Notes under the pieces: model-generated
Seen by the model: the letters and a program-made list of their open reading frames with translations, nothing else
What the model was told of the DNA's origin: nothing
Database searches by the model: none
Position numbers and translations under genes: made by a program
DNA from: Roseiarcus sp963781895
GTDB lineage: Bacteria; Pseudomonadota; Alphaproteobacteria; Rhizobiales; Beijerinckiaceae
DNA length: 64,000 nt
Direction of reading: 5' to 3'
NCBI GenBank assembly: GCA_963781895.1
Contig: CAWAIM010000019.1
Span: 68,410-132,409 of the forward strand
Shown: piece after piece, positions 16,859 to 25,799 of the stretch
Position numbering within the stretch: the first letter of the stretch is position 1
Layout: every line of letters starts with the position of its first letter

Positions 16859-17437
16859 TCAGACTCCAGCCTGGCGAGGCCCGCGATCTCGGTCAAAGAA
16901 CACGATCCTCGTGTCCCCATAGGTCCGCTCGTCGACGAGCGCCAGCCCTTCCGGGGCGTCGATCTCCGCCTTGGCGGATTCCTCGACCACGCACAAAGCG
17001 TTCGCCTCGAGCCATCCGCCCTCGACGAGCGAGGCGAGCGCCGGTCCGGCGAGACGCTGGCCGTAGGGCGGATCGACAAAGGCCAGCGCGAACGGGCCGC
17101 CGGCGGGGGCCGAGCCGAGGCGCGTGGCGTCGGCGCGCCAGATCCGCGTTACGCCGCCGAGCCCCATCGCCTCGACATTGGCGCGCAGCAGCGCCCGCGC
17201 CTCGACGCGATTGTCGACCAGCAGCGCGAACCGGGCGCCGCGCGACAGGGCCTCGATCGCCAGCGCCCCCGATCCGGCGAACAGGTCCACCACCCGCGCG
17301 CCTTCGATATGGCCGGGGTAGCGATGTTCGAGGATGTCGAAGATCGACTCGCGCAACCGCTCCGATGTCGGGCGGATGTCGCGCGAGGACGGCGCCGATA
17401 GCACGCGGCCCTTCAGGCGCCCGCCGACGATCCGCAT
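16859..17437 (-). CDS. rsmD: 16S rRNA (guanine-966-N2)-methyltransferase RsmD
   Basis: This 192-residue protein carries the complete RsmD signature: MRIVGGRLKGR at the start, RPTSERLRESIFDIL, the SAM-binding VVDLFAGSGALAIEALSRGA and the catalytic FVDPPYGQ (D/N-PPY motif). It methylates G966 of 16S rRNA in the 30S subunit. The start codon lies 4 bp after the end of the extended rluB frame, so the two genes are very likely co-translated. This rluB-rsmD order opposite tadA is normal for the group. Confidence 0.95.
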   Translation of the reverse strand: MRIVGGRLKGRVLSAPSSRDIRPTSERLRESIFDILEHRYPGHIEGARVVDLFAGSGALAIEALSRGARFALLVDNRVEARALLRANVEAMGLGGVTRIWRADATRLGSAPAGGPFALAFVDPPYGQRLAGPALASLVEGGWLEANALCVVEESAKAEIDAPEGLALVDERTYGDTRIVFFDRDRGPRQAGV

Positions 17438-17724
17438 CGGTTCACGGCTTTCTCGGCGGCCGGCGCGGGCCTTTGGAGGGCCCCTTGCCCGGCGGTCGGC
17501 CGGTTGGGGGACGTCCGGGGCCGCGCGCGGCGCCGCTGGAGCGCGGCGGCCCACGCTTATCGCGGCTTTCGCCCCTCGGCCGGTCGGCGTCCCGTTCGCG
17601 CGGCGCGACGGCGCGCCCGAGGGCGGCCAGATTTCGTTCCGCTCGCGCGGGCGCGCCGGATCGCGCGGGCGCGCGCTCGGGACGCTTGCCGCGTCGCTCG
17701 TCGGCGGGCCGATCGAAACGGCGC

Positions 17725-19041
17725 TCACGCGGTCGCGCGCGCCTGAAACTCGGATCGCGCCGCGCGCTCGCCTCCCTCGCGGTCGCGCGCCGGCGGCGTT
17801 TCAAACGTTTTTGCGCGCTGCGGCCGGCCGCCTGCTCTGTCGCCGGCCTCCGGGTTTCGCCCGCGCCGCCCGGCGGACGCCGAGCGTCCCCCGCCGCGTC
17901 CGCGCGTTTCCGCGGCGGCGCGTCCGCGCGCTTCCTCGCCGGTCGGCCTCAGGCGTTCGACGGCGATCTCCCGCCCTTTGCGGTCATGCGTCGCGCTGCG
18001 CTCGACCCGTTTGCGCGGACCTGAGGCGTCGGAGGCGATCTCGGCCCGCAGCGCCGAGACGTGTTTTCGGCGGCGCTCGGGCGTGGACGGGGTCGGCGGG
18101 GCGCGCCGCGGCGCTTCCTCGCGCACGGGGCGCCGCCTGGGCTCCTCTTCGTCGCGGCCGCGCCGACCCTCGGGGGCCCGCCCGCGCTCTGCGCGTTCGC
18201 TCCGGCGTTGCTCGCTTGGATTCGGCTCCGCGCGCGGCGCGGCGCGCTCGATCAGCGGCGCGTCGAAATTGGCGCCCGCTTCCTTCGCCAGCTTCACGCC
18301 CAGTTGGTCGCGCAGCACCCGCGTGCGCACTTCCGCCAGTTCTCCCTCGGCGAGATCGCCGAGTTCGAACGGACCGAAAGAGACGCGAATCAGACGATTG
18401 ACCGCCAGGCCCAGATATTCGAACACCCTCTTGATCTCGCGGTTCTTGCCCTCGCGCAGGCCGGCCGTAATCCAGGCGTTGGAGCCCTGCTCGCGATCGA
18501 GCTTGGCTTCGATTCCCAGATAGTCGACGCCGTCGACGGTGACGCCGTCCCTGAGCCGATCGAGACTCGCCTGATCGATCGCGCCATGCGCGCGCACGCG
18601 ATAGCGGCGCAGCCAACCGGTCGCGGGCAGCTCCAGGACGCGCGCGAGCCCGCCGTCATTGGTCAGCAGCAGCAGGCCTTCGGAGTTGATGTCGAGCCGG
18701 CCGACCGCGACGACGCGCGGCAGGTCCGGCGGCAGGGCGTCGAAAATCGTCGGCCGCCCTTCCGGATCGCGCGCCGTGGTGACGAGCCCGCGCGGCTTGT
18801 GAAACAGAAAAAGCCGGGTTCGCTCGGGCGCGGCGAGCGGATTCCCGTCGACCCGCACGTCGTCGGCTTCGCTGACGTTGAAAGCCGGGCTGTCGAGGAT
18901 CTTGCCGTTGACGCTGACGCGGCCCTCGGCGATCCAGGCTTCCGCGTCGCGGCGCGAGCAAAGCCCGGCCCGCGCCATCACCTTGGCGATCCGTCGTCCC
19001 TCGCGGACTTCCGAGCCGCCGGGTTTCGTCTCGTTGCTCAT
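17725..19041 (-). CDS. rluB: 23S rRNA pseudouridine synthase RluB-type, with long basic tail
   Basis: This protein isomerises a uridine in helix 89 of 23S rRNA. The N-terminal S4 domain (RIAKVMARAGLCSRRDAEAW) is followed by the RsuA/RluB catalytic domain, with the nucleophile Asp in VGRLDINSEGLLLLTNDG and GKNREIKRVFEYLG. From about residue 250 there is a long Arg/Glu/Pro-rich low-complexity tail. The written frame stops at 17725. A +1 shift near 17770 would carry the tail on to TGA at 17442, ending in KGPRRPPRKP, which is how homologues end and which sits 4 bp before rsmD. The catalytic part is unaffected. Confidence 0.92.
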   Translation of the reverse strand: MSNETKPGGSEVREGRRIAKVMARAGLCSRRDAEAWIAEGRVSVNGKILDSPAFNVSEADDVRVDGNPLAAPERTRLFLFHKPRGLVTTARDPEGRPTIFDALPPDLPRVVAVGRLDINSEGLLLLTNDGGLARVLELPATGWLRRYRVRAHGAIDQASLDRLRDGVTVDGVDYLGIEAKLDREQGSNAWITAGLREGKNREIKRVFEYLGLAVNRLIRVSFGPFELGDLAEGELAEVRTRVLRDQLGVKLAKEAGANFDAPLIERAAPRAEPNPSEQRRSERAERGRAPEGRRGRDEEEPRRRPVREEAPRRAPPTPSTPERRRKHVSALRAEIASDASGPRKRVERSATHDRKGREIAVERLRPTGEEARGRAAAETRGRGGGRSASAGRRGRNPEAGDRAGGRPQRAKTFETPPARDREGGERAARSEFQARATA

Positions 19042-19242
19042 TGTCTGTTCGTGTCCATCGCAAACCGCAGGGAACGAAACGATTCCACCCCCCGAACGCC
19101 GTCCGCCCCCGCATTGCCAGGAACGCGCGCCTGTCCTAAGCCCGAATCCCGCGGGCCGCCAATGAAAACACTGTGGACCGTTCGGCGGAAGGCCAACCGG
19201 GGGCGCGATTTGTCGAGCGGCTCGGACAGCAACGACGATCCG

Positions 19243-19671
19243 ATGAGCGTCGCCTTCGCCGAGGCGCGGTCAGCCGAATTGCGCGGCGAGGTCCCGATCG
19301 GCGCCGCGCTGGTCCGCGACGGCGTCGTCGTCGCGCGCGCGGGAAACCGCACGCGGGAGCTCGCCGACCCGACCGCGCACGCCGAGATGCTCGCGATCCG
19401 CGAGGCCGCCCAAAGAATGGGCTCCGAACGGCTCGGCGGCTGCGATCTTTATGTCACGCTCGAGCCCTGCGCCATGTGCGCGGGCGCAATTTCTCATGCG
19501 CGCCTGCGCCGCGTCTATTACGGCGCCCCGGACCCCAAAGGCGGCGCCGTCGACAACGGCCCGCATTTCTTCGGCCAGCCCACCTGCCACCACGCGCCGG
19601 AAGTCTATGGCGGCATCCGCGAACGCGAGGCGAGCGCGATGCTGCGGGCGTTCTTCGCGGCGAGACGGTGA
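19243..19671 (+). CDS. tadA: tRNA(adenine-34) deaminase TadA
   Basis: This 142-residue zinc deaminase converts A34 to inosine in tRNA-Arg(ACG). The zinc site is complete: H-A-E in PTAHAEMLAI and PCAMC in LEPCAMCAGAI. It also has the FFGQPTCHH loop and the C-terminal LRAFFAARR typical of TadA. I place the start at ATG 19243 (MSVAFAEARSAELRGEVPIG), where similarity begins. The frame is open from ATG 19162 and would add 27 residues that are not typical of the family. The gene is divergent from rluB, as usual in Rhizobiales. Confidence 0.93.
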   Translation: MSVAFAEARSAELRGEVPIGAALVRDGVVVARAGNRTRELADPTAHAEMLAIREAAQRMGSERLGGCDLYVTLEPCAMCAGAISHARLRRVYYGAPDPKGGAVDNGPHFFGQPTCHHAPEVYGGIREREASAMLRAFFAARR

Positions 19672-19824
19672 GGGCGCGTCCCCCGGACGCCTGCCGCGAA
19701 ACGCCAGCAAACCCGGCGCGGCGACCCGCGGCGGCGGCGCGCGCGAATCCCCGGTTGCCAAAGCGTCGGGCGGCGTGAGAGCATTGGAACGACGCGATCC
19801 AAAATGCGCCCGAGGGAGGAGCCG

Positions 19825-20940
19825 ATGTCCCGTCCGCCATTCCGCGCCGACCATGTCGGAAGTTATCTGCGTCCCCAGCGTCTCATCGAGGCGCGCGAGC
19901 GGTTCGCCGGCGGCGGGCTCGCCGCGGAGGATCTTCACGCCCTCGAGGACGAGTGCATTCGCGAGGTGGTTCACGCGCAACAGAACGTCGGCCTCGAGGG
20001 GATCACCGACGGCGAGTTCCGCCGCGGCTTCTTTCACGTCGATTTCCTCGAGCGCCTGGAAGGGGTCGAGACCCATTACGGCGAATTCGTCGCGACCTTC
20101 CGCAAGAACGACGGGAGTGAAGTCGGCTTCAAGCCGCCGACCATGCATGTCGGCAGCAAGATCAGGCATCTGGCGCCGATTCAGGGGCCGGATTTCGATT
20201 TCCTGAAATCGGTGACGACCCGCACGCCGAAAGTCTGCATCCCGGCGCCCTCGATGCTGCATTTCCGCGGCGGGCGCGAGGCGATCAGCGAGGCGGTCTA
20301 TCCACGCCTGGAGGACTTCTACGATGACCTGACCGCCGCCTATCGGGCCGAGGTCGCCGATCTCGCGGCGCGCGGCTGCCGTTACCTGCAGTTCGACGAC
20401 ACCAATCTCGCCTATTTGTGCGACCCCGCCATCCGCGAGCGCACCAAGGCGCGCGGCGACGATCCGGACGCGCTGACCCGTCTCTACTGCAAGCTCATCA
20501 ACGATTCGATCCGCGACCGGCCGCGGGACATGGCGATCTGCGTCCATCTCTGCCGCGGCAATTTCAAGAGCGCGTGGGTGGCGCAGGGCGGCTACGAGCC
20601 GGTCGCCGAAATCCTGCTCAACGAGATGAAGATCGACGGCTTTTTTCTCGAGTACGACGACGAACGCTCGGGCGATTTCGCGCCGCTGCGCTTCGCGCCC
20701 AAAAGCGCCGCCATCGTGCTCGGGCTCATGAGCTCCAAACGCGCGGAGGCCGAACCGAAAGACGTCGTCAAGCGCCGCATCGAGGAGGCGACGAAATACG
20801 TTCCCCTCGGCCAATGCGCGCTCAGCCACCAGTGCGGCTTTTCATCGACCGCGCACGGCAACGACCTCGACGAGGCCGATCAATGGATCAAGCTCGCGCG
20901 CATGGTCGAAATCGTCGAGGAGGTGTGGGGCGGCGCCTGA
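19825..20940 (+). CDS. MetE C-terminal-like (cobalamin-independent) methyltransferase
   Basis: This protein of about 371 residues has the fold of the catalytic half of cobalamin-independent methionine synthase. It opens with FRADHVGSYLRP and has ITDGEFRR, the CIPAPSML loop, QFDDTNLAYLCD, a zinc-site VHLCRGN (His-x-Cys) and a distal QCGFSSTAHGN. Such stand-alone proteins, often named after 5-methyltetrahydropteroyltriglutamate-homocysteine methyltransferase, lack the N-terminal domain of MetE, and many act on other methyl donors or thiols. The start at 19825 has GAGGGAGGA upstream. The aldehyde dehydrogenase 17 bp downstream suggests a small catabolic operon. Confidence 0.85.
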   Translation: MSRPPFRADHVGSYLRPQRLIEARERFAGGGLAAEDLHALEDECIREVVHAQQNVGLEGITDGEFRRGFFHVDFLERLEGVETHYGEFVATFRKNDGSEVGFKPPTMHVGSKIRHLAPIQGPDFDFLKSVTTRTPKVCIPAPSMLHFRGGREAISEAVYPRLEDFYDDLTAAYRAEVADLAARGCRYLQFDDTNLAYLCDPAIRERTKARGDDPDALTRLYCKLINDSIRDRPRDMAICVHLCRGNFKSAWVAQGGYEPVAEILLNEMKIDGFFLEYDDERSGDFAPLRFAPKSAAIVLGLMSSKRAEAEPKDVVKRRIEEATKYVPLGQCALSHQCGFSSTAHGNDLDEADQWIKLARMVEIVEEVWGGA

Positions 20941-20957
20941 AGCGGAACGCGAGACAG

Positions 20958-22413
20958 ATGACATCCCCGCCGACCTGGTTCGACGCCGGCAAGTGTTTCA
21001 TCGACGGGCGCTGGGTCGAGGCGCGATCGGGCGAGCGCCTGCCGGTCGAGGACCCGTCGCGCGGCGTCGAAATCGGCTCGATCGCGCGCGGCGGGAGCGC
21101 CGACATCGACGCGGCGGTCGAAGCGGCGCAGCGCGCGCTCGCGGGACCGTGGGGGCGGCTCACCGCCACCGAGCGCGGCCGCCTGCTGGCGCGGCTTTCC
21201 GATTTGATCCTCGCCCGCGTCGACGACCTGGCGCGCATCGAGGCGATCGACGTCGGCAAGCCGCTCAAGCAGGGGCGCGCGGACGCGATCGCGATGGCGC
21301 GCTACATGGAATTCTACGCCGGGGCGGCCGACAAGGTGATGGGCGAGACGATCCCCTATCTCCACGGCTACACCGTCTACACGTTGCGCGAGCCGCATGG
21401 AGTGACCGGCCATATCGTGCCGTGGAACTATCCGATGCAGATCGGCGGGCGCACCATCGGCGCGGCGCTGGCGATGGGCAACGCCTGCGTGCTCAAGCCG
21501 GCGGAAGAAGCCTGCCTGACCTCGCTCGCGCTCGCCGACCTGGCGCGCGAGGCCGGCTTTCCCGCCGGCGCGCTCAATGTCGTTCCGGGCCTCGGCGAGG
21601 AGGCGGGCGCGGCGCTCGCCGGCCACCCCGGCGTGCAGCACCTTTCCTTCACCGGGTCGGTCGCCGTCGGCGCGCTGGTGCAGGCGGCGGCGGCGCGCCA
21701 TGTCGCGCCGGTGACGCTCGAACTCGGCGGCAAGTCGCCGCAGCTCGTGTTCGCCGACGCCGATCTCGATCGCGCCCTGCCGTTCCTGGTCAACGCCGGC
21801 GTCCAGAACGCCGGCCAGACCTGCTCCGCCGCCTCGCGCATCCTGATCGAGCGTTCGCGCTATCGGCAAGTCGTCGAGCGGATGGCGGAGCGCTACGCGG
21901 CGCTGCGGGTCGGCCCGGCGGAGGCGGACCTCGACGTCGGCCCGCTGATCTCCGCCCGGCAGAAGGCGATCGTCGGCGGGTTCATCGCCGAGGGCGCCGA
22001 TTTGACGGTCGCGGCCCGGGGCGCGATCGTCGCCGACGCGCCGTCCGGAGGGCATTATGTCCAGCCGACGCTGTTCGCCGACGCGCCGCCCGATCATCGT
22101 CTCGCGCAGGAAGAAATCTTCGGACCCGTTCAGGTCGCCATCCCGTTCGACGACGAGGCCGACGCGGTCGCGATCGCCAACGGCACCGGATACGGCCTGG
22201 TCGCGGGGGTCTGGACGGCGGACGGCGGGCGTCAGATGCGGCTCGCCAGGGCGCTGCGGGCGGGCCAGGTGTTTCGTCAACAATTACGGCGCCGGCGGCG
22301 GCGTCGAACTGCCGTTCGGCGGCGTCGGCAAATCGGGCCACGGCCGCGAAAAGGGCTTCGAGGCGCTGTACGGCTTCTCGACGCTGAAGACGGTCGCGGC
22401 ATGGCACGGGTGA
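20958..22413 (+). pseudogene. NAD(P)-dependent aldehyde dehydrogenase (betaine-aldehyde type), frameshifted near the C-terminus
   Basis: This is an ALDH of about 484 residues if repaired. It has VPWNYPMQ, SFTGSVAVG, the catalytic Glu in LELGGKSPQ, the catalytic Cys in GQTCSAASRI, EEIFGPV and NGTGYGL. After RAGQVF an extra base at about 22274 throws the frame off, and the conserved end (VNNYGAGGGVELPFGGVGKS, then FSTLKTVAAWHG) follows in the next frame up to 22413. As written, the last 45 or so residues, needed for dimer contacts and part of the active-site lid, are lost. It follows the MetE-like gene by 17 bp. Close relatives oxidise betaine, aminobutyr- or other short aldehydes. Confidence 0.85.
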
Positions 22414-22649
22414 CGGCCCGCCGCGCGGGCGGAGATCGGTTGGTCGCGCAATGCAGGCCTACGCGCTCGCGCCGCGGAGGATCGCCAAGCTGATCGGAGA
22501 GGGGAAGGGCTGATCTGTCCTTCTCGACAGTCGCAACGCGACACGTCGGGGCGCGAGACTTCCCGTCCATCAACTAGCTGTTCTTGATTCGTGATCAATA
22601 AATTCATGCGGGCGAAGATCTGACTTCTCTCGGTTCTGCGGCGCACGGT

Positions 22650-22841
22650 TCACGGATCTCGCATCGCCATCATGAAGCGTATGGCTTCGAGCTTTGAGCG
22701 TATCTCGAGCAGCACGAACACGATTACATACCCCAGGCAGAAAAAGGCGGCCTCCTGCCAAGGGCGATATGCCATCATAGCCGCCGCCCCGGCCATCATG
22801 AGAAAGGTGAAGCGGCCTTCCCGCCGGGCAGATCGGCGCAT
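22650..22841 (-). CDS. Small two-helix membrane protein, function unknown
   Basis: The predicted protein has 63 residues: a basic start (MRRSARREGR), two hydrophobic segments (TFLMMAGAAAMMAYRP and AAFFCLGYVIVFVLLEI) and a short tail ending MAMRDP. ATG 22841 is preceded by GGGGGAAA at good spacing; the frame is open 18 codons further upstream. It is not recognised as a named family. It lies 50 bp downstream of the O-methyltransferase on the same strand. Confidence 0.5.
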   Translation of the reverse strand: MRRSARREGRFTFLMMAGAAAMMAYRPWQEAAFFCLGYVIVFVLLEIRSKLEAIRFMMAMRDP

Positions 22842-22891
22842 GATTTCCCCCGCGCGCGGTTCACACGCTTGGTTGGTCAAGTCGCGTCGAC

Positions 22892-23557
22892 TCAATCGAC
22901 AATGGCGAGCGCGAAGCCGTCCCAGCCCTTGGCGCCGACGGTCTGGACGGCCGTCGCCTGCAGGCGCGGCTCGCGCGCCATCATCTCGAACATGCGGCGC
23001 GTGCCGGTCACGTCCGAGTCCTTGCTCGACGCATCGGCGATCCGGCCGTCCCTGACGACATTGTCGACGACGATCGCGGTCCCGGGCCGCGAGAGCCGCA
23101 GCGCCCAGTCCAGATAGTTCGCATTGTTGGTCTTGTCGGCGTCGATGAAGACGAAGTCGAACGGGCCGAGCCCCTCGGCCTCGATCTTGGGCAACAGGTC
23201 GAGCGCCGCGCCGGTCCTGACGTCGACTTTGCCGGCAAGGCCCGCGCGGGCTATGTTCTGGCGCGCGACCGCGGCGTGCCGCTCGTCCCGCTCCAGGGTC
23301 ACCAGCCGGCCATCCTCGGGCAGCGCGCGCGCCAGCCAGATCGTCGAATACCCGCCGAGCGCGCCGATCTCCAACACGTTGCGCGCTCCGGCCATGCGCG
23401 CCAGGAGATGGATGAGCTTGCCCTGCGGCGCGGAGACGTCGATCGACGGCAGGCCGGCCGCCGCGTTGGCGGCGAGCGTTTGCTCGAGCGCCGGGTCAGA
23501 CCCGACCAGCGTCTCGGCGAAATAGGCGTCGACCCTGTCCCAGCTGTTCCGGCTCAT
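22892..23557 (-). CDS. SAM-dependent O-methyltransferase (class I, family 3)
   Basis: This 221-residue enzyme is of the caffeoyl-CoA/catechol O-methyltransferase type. It has the SAM motif VLEIGALGGYSTIWLA, the acidic VTLERDERHA, the metal-binding FVFIDADKTNNANY (Asp and Asn ligands) and VVDNVVRDGR. Bacterial members methylate diverse catechols, and the substrate is not predictable here. The frame is complete, with MSRNSWDRVD at the start. Its upstream neighbour is cobT on the same strand, 41 bp away; a functional link is not evident. Confidence 0.88.
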   Translation of the reverse strand: MSRNSWDRVDAYFAETLVGSDPALEQTLAANAAAGLPSIDVSAPQGKLIHLLARMAGARNVLEIGALGGYSTIWLARALPEDGRLVTLERDERHAAVARQNIARAGLAGKVDVRTGAALDLLPKIEAEGLGPFDFVFIDADKTNNANYLDWALRLSRPGTAIVVDNVVRDGRIADASSKDSDVTGTRRMFEMMAREPRLQATAVQTVGAKGWDGFALAIVD

Positions 23558-23598
23558 GACCCCCGCTCCTGTCCGTGAAGGGCCTCACCTTCCTTGCG

Positions 23599-24621
23599 TC
23601 ACCCTTCCTTGCCCGCGACGCCCGCCTCCGCGAACGTCGCCATGCCGTTGTGGCAGGCGACGGCGGCTTTGACGATTCCGACCGCCAGCGCCGCGCCGGA
23701 GCCCTCGCCGAGGCGCATGCCGAGATCGAGGAGCGGAACCTTGCCGAGGCGCTTCAACGCCTGGCGATGCGCGCGCTCGGCCGAGACATGGCCGGCAAGG
23801 CAATGGTCGAGCGCGGTTTCGTCGAGCGCGTGCAGCACCGCGGCGGCCGAGCAGGCGACGAAGCCGTCGAGCAGCACCGGCGTGCGGCGCATCCGCGCGG
23901 CCAGAATCGCGCCGGCCATGGCGGCGATTTCGCGCCCGCCGAGACGCGCCAGACTCTCGAGCGGATCGGTCGGATGCGCCCTGTGCCGCGCGACGGCCGC
24001 GCGCACCGCGTCCGCCTTGCGCAACAGCCCGTCGTCGTCGACGCCGGTGCCTCTTCCGACCCAATCCTCGGCCGCCCCGCCGTAGAGGGCGTGATAGATC
24101 GCCGCCGCCGCCGTCGTGTTGCCGATGCCCATCTCGCCGACCACCAGAAGGTCCGGCTCGGAGGCCAGCGCCTCCATGCCGAAGGCGATCGTGCCGGCGC
24201 AGGTCCGCTCGTCCATCGCCGGCTCCTGGGTGATGTCGCCGGTCGGCAGTTCGAGGGCGAGTTCGTAGACTTTGAGCGAAATGTCGAAGGTCTTGCAGAT
24301 CTGGTTGATCGCCGCGCCGCCGGCGGTGAAATTCGCCACCATCGCCTGCGTGACCGATTGCGGGAACGGCGAGACGCCCTGCGCGACGACGCCGTGATTG
24401 CCGGCGAACACCGCCGCCAGCGGACGGTCGACGTGGGGCCGCGCCGAGCCCTGCCAGGCCGCCATCCACTCGGCGATCTCCTCGAGCCGCCCCAGCGATC
24501 CGGCCGGCTTGGTCAGCTGTCCCTCGCGCTCGCGCGCCGCCGCGGCCGCGGCCTCGTCCGGTCGCGGCATTTGCAGGATGAGCGCGCGGATGTCGTCGAA
24601 GGGGCGGGGGGCGGCGTTCAT
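23599..24621 (-). CDS. cobT: Nicotinate-nucleotide--dimethylbenzimidazole phosphoribosyltransferase
   Basis: This 340-residue enzyme makes alpha-ribazole phosphate for the lower ligand of cobalamin. Key pieces are LTKPAGSLGRLEEIAEWMA, VFAGNHGVVAQGVSPFPQ, NFTAGGAAINQ, GEMGIGNTTAAAA, PVLLDGFVACSAA and the terminal LDLGMRLGEGSGAALA with the catalytic Glu. The start MNAAPRPFDDIRAL has AGAGAG upstream. No other cobalamin gene is in the window, and no cobalamin riboswitch is obvious upstream. Confidence 0.93.
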   Translation of the reverse strand: MNAAPRPFDDIRALILQMPRPDEAAAAAAREREGQLTKPAGSLGRLEEIAEWMAAWQGSARPHVDRPLAAVFAGNHGVVAQGVSPFPQSVTQAMVANFTAGGAAINQICKTFDISLKVYELALELPTGDITQEPAMDERTCAGTIAFGMEALASEPDLLVVGEMGIGNTTAAAAIYHALYGGAAEDWVGRGTGVDDDGLLRKADAVRAAVARHRAHPTDPLESLARLGGREIAAMAGAILAARMRRTPVLLDGFVACSAAAVLHALDETALDHCLAGHVSAERAHRQALKRLGKVPLLDLGMRLGEGSGAALAVGIVKAAVACHNGMATFAEAGVAGKEG

Positions 24622-24830
24622 GGATCGCTCTCTGATTGCAATGGAGGCGTCCGTATAAGCGAAAACCGGAGCGGAGAAAAGCCGCCGCAGCCTCAGGACG
24701 GATTCTTGACCGCACTCGATCGCCAATCAAAAGGCGGGCGTCCTTCCGGACGCCTATGGAGCGGGCCGCCGCGAAGCGCCATAGCCGATGAGCGGCCGCG
24801 ACGCGCTTCGACGTGCATTTGCACACCCCA

Positions 24831-24913
24831 CTCCACCGCCTCGCGCATCGCGCCGCAGCGGGCGAACTGCGCCCGCAAGGGGTCGGCTTCTAAGGCATGT
24901 CGAGAATGATGAT
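24831..24913 (-). pseudogene. Remnant of the 3' end of a receiver-domain gene, paralogous to the kinase at 25800
   Basis: Read on the minus strand, this segment aligns codon by codon with the last 28 codons of the hybrid kinase downstream. It gives ADPLRAQFARCGAMREAVE, against APLRAQLTRYGALREAAE there, preceded by IIILDMP against IVIMHKP. Where the kinase has a TTG leucine this copy has TAG (24890-24892), and the frame slips around it. Nothing of the rest of the gene is recognisable. It is a fossil of a duplicated kinase or response regulator 0.9 kb from its intact relative. Confidence 0.6.
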
Positions 24914-25329
24914 GAGCGCGCACGCCGCCTCGCCACTGCAACTCCGGATTGAGGTCAGCGCCAGTTATTCGCCTTATTTATCAGTTGTCGGGATTTTGCA
25001 AGCATTTATTCCATTCGCTTTTCTGTTCTGCTCCTTTCAGATTCTTCGCCTCAACAAGGCTATGGCACTGCATACGCTTTTGGGCTGCCCCTCTCGTCCC
25101 CTTACACGTCGTGCAAGCTTGGCTTGCGTTCACAATCGACCATTGTCGCTGCAATTGCGATCAATATTCTCAGCATGGAGGTCCCTCCTTCACGGGCCGA
25201 ACGATGTTATCCAGAGGAACTATGCGCCCAACTTCGTCCATTCAACTTCGGGTGAGATGATCCTCGCCGCGCCACGGCCGCCGGTCGCTGTAAACTTGCG
25301 CGGCGTCGGTCGCAGATGGCGACGGAAGG

Positions 25330-25763
25330 CCTTGAGCACAAACGATTCGCGGCAGGAAACGGCGAGCTGTCCACAAGCGCCCCTCGATCCGACAAGGGCG
25401 ACCATCTGCACCCGAATCCCGCGGGATATGCGGCGACGGGCGGAGCGAATACAGACTTCATATGTATTTTGATCGCGACTATGCGGTCCAGACCATGGCC
25501 GCGCAGCCTTCGCGGAGCGACGGCCGTCGATCGTTCGGCAAGGGTACTGGCGCAACTCGCGGACGGACTGCGGGAGGCGCAGGACCGACACGTCGAGCGA
25601 CCGTGGCGACCGAACGATCAAAATACGTATCTAAATACGTCATTTTGATCGCAGGCATGCGAATCAACCATGCTCGCGACTGCGTGCCCGGCGACCGCTG
25701 CCCCGGTTACCCGAATGGCGCCGCAAGTCCTTGAACAGAAACGATCGGCGGCCCAAAGCGGCG
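25330..25763. repeat. Pair of 35-bp imperfect direct repeats
   Basis: CCTTGAGCACAAACGATTCG (from 25330) and CCTTGAACAGAAACGATCGG (from 25729) begin two similar 35-bp stretches about 400 bp apart. The second ends just before the kinase stop. The inverted-repeat cluster lies between them. Confidence 0.45.
25461..25650. repeat. Inverted-repeat cluster, possible small non-autonomous element
   Basis: TATGTATTTTGATCGC at 25461 has a near-perfect inverted copy at 25614-25629 (GATCAAAATACGTA core) and a second direct copy at 25636-25650 (TACGTCATTTTGATC). The last two form a hairpin with 14/15-bp arms and a 6-nt loop. The outer pair encloses about 140 bp of GC-rich sequence. The arms are much more A+T-rich than their surroundings. 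No transposase or clear target duplication is seen. Confidence 0.45.
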
Positions 25764-25799
25764 CTTCCGCCCCCGCCGCCCTTTGCGCCGCCCGCGCTC

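Larger units (their letters stand above)
24622..25799. other. 1.2-kb gene-free interval with remnants and repeats
   Basis: No intact gene is seen. From cobT outward it holds a decayed receiver-domain end (24831-24913, minus strand), an A+T-rich stretch (about 24950-25250), a pair of 35-bp imperfect direct repeats and an inverted-repeat cluster around 25461-25650. Open frames here are short and lack family similarity. Confidence 0.5.
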
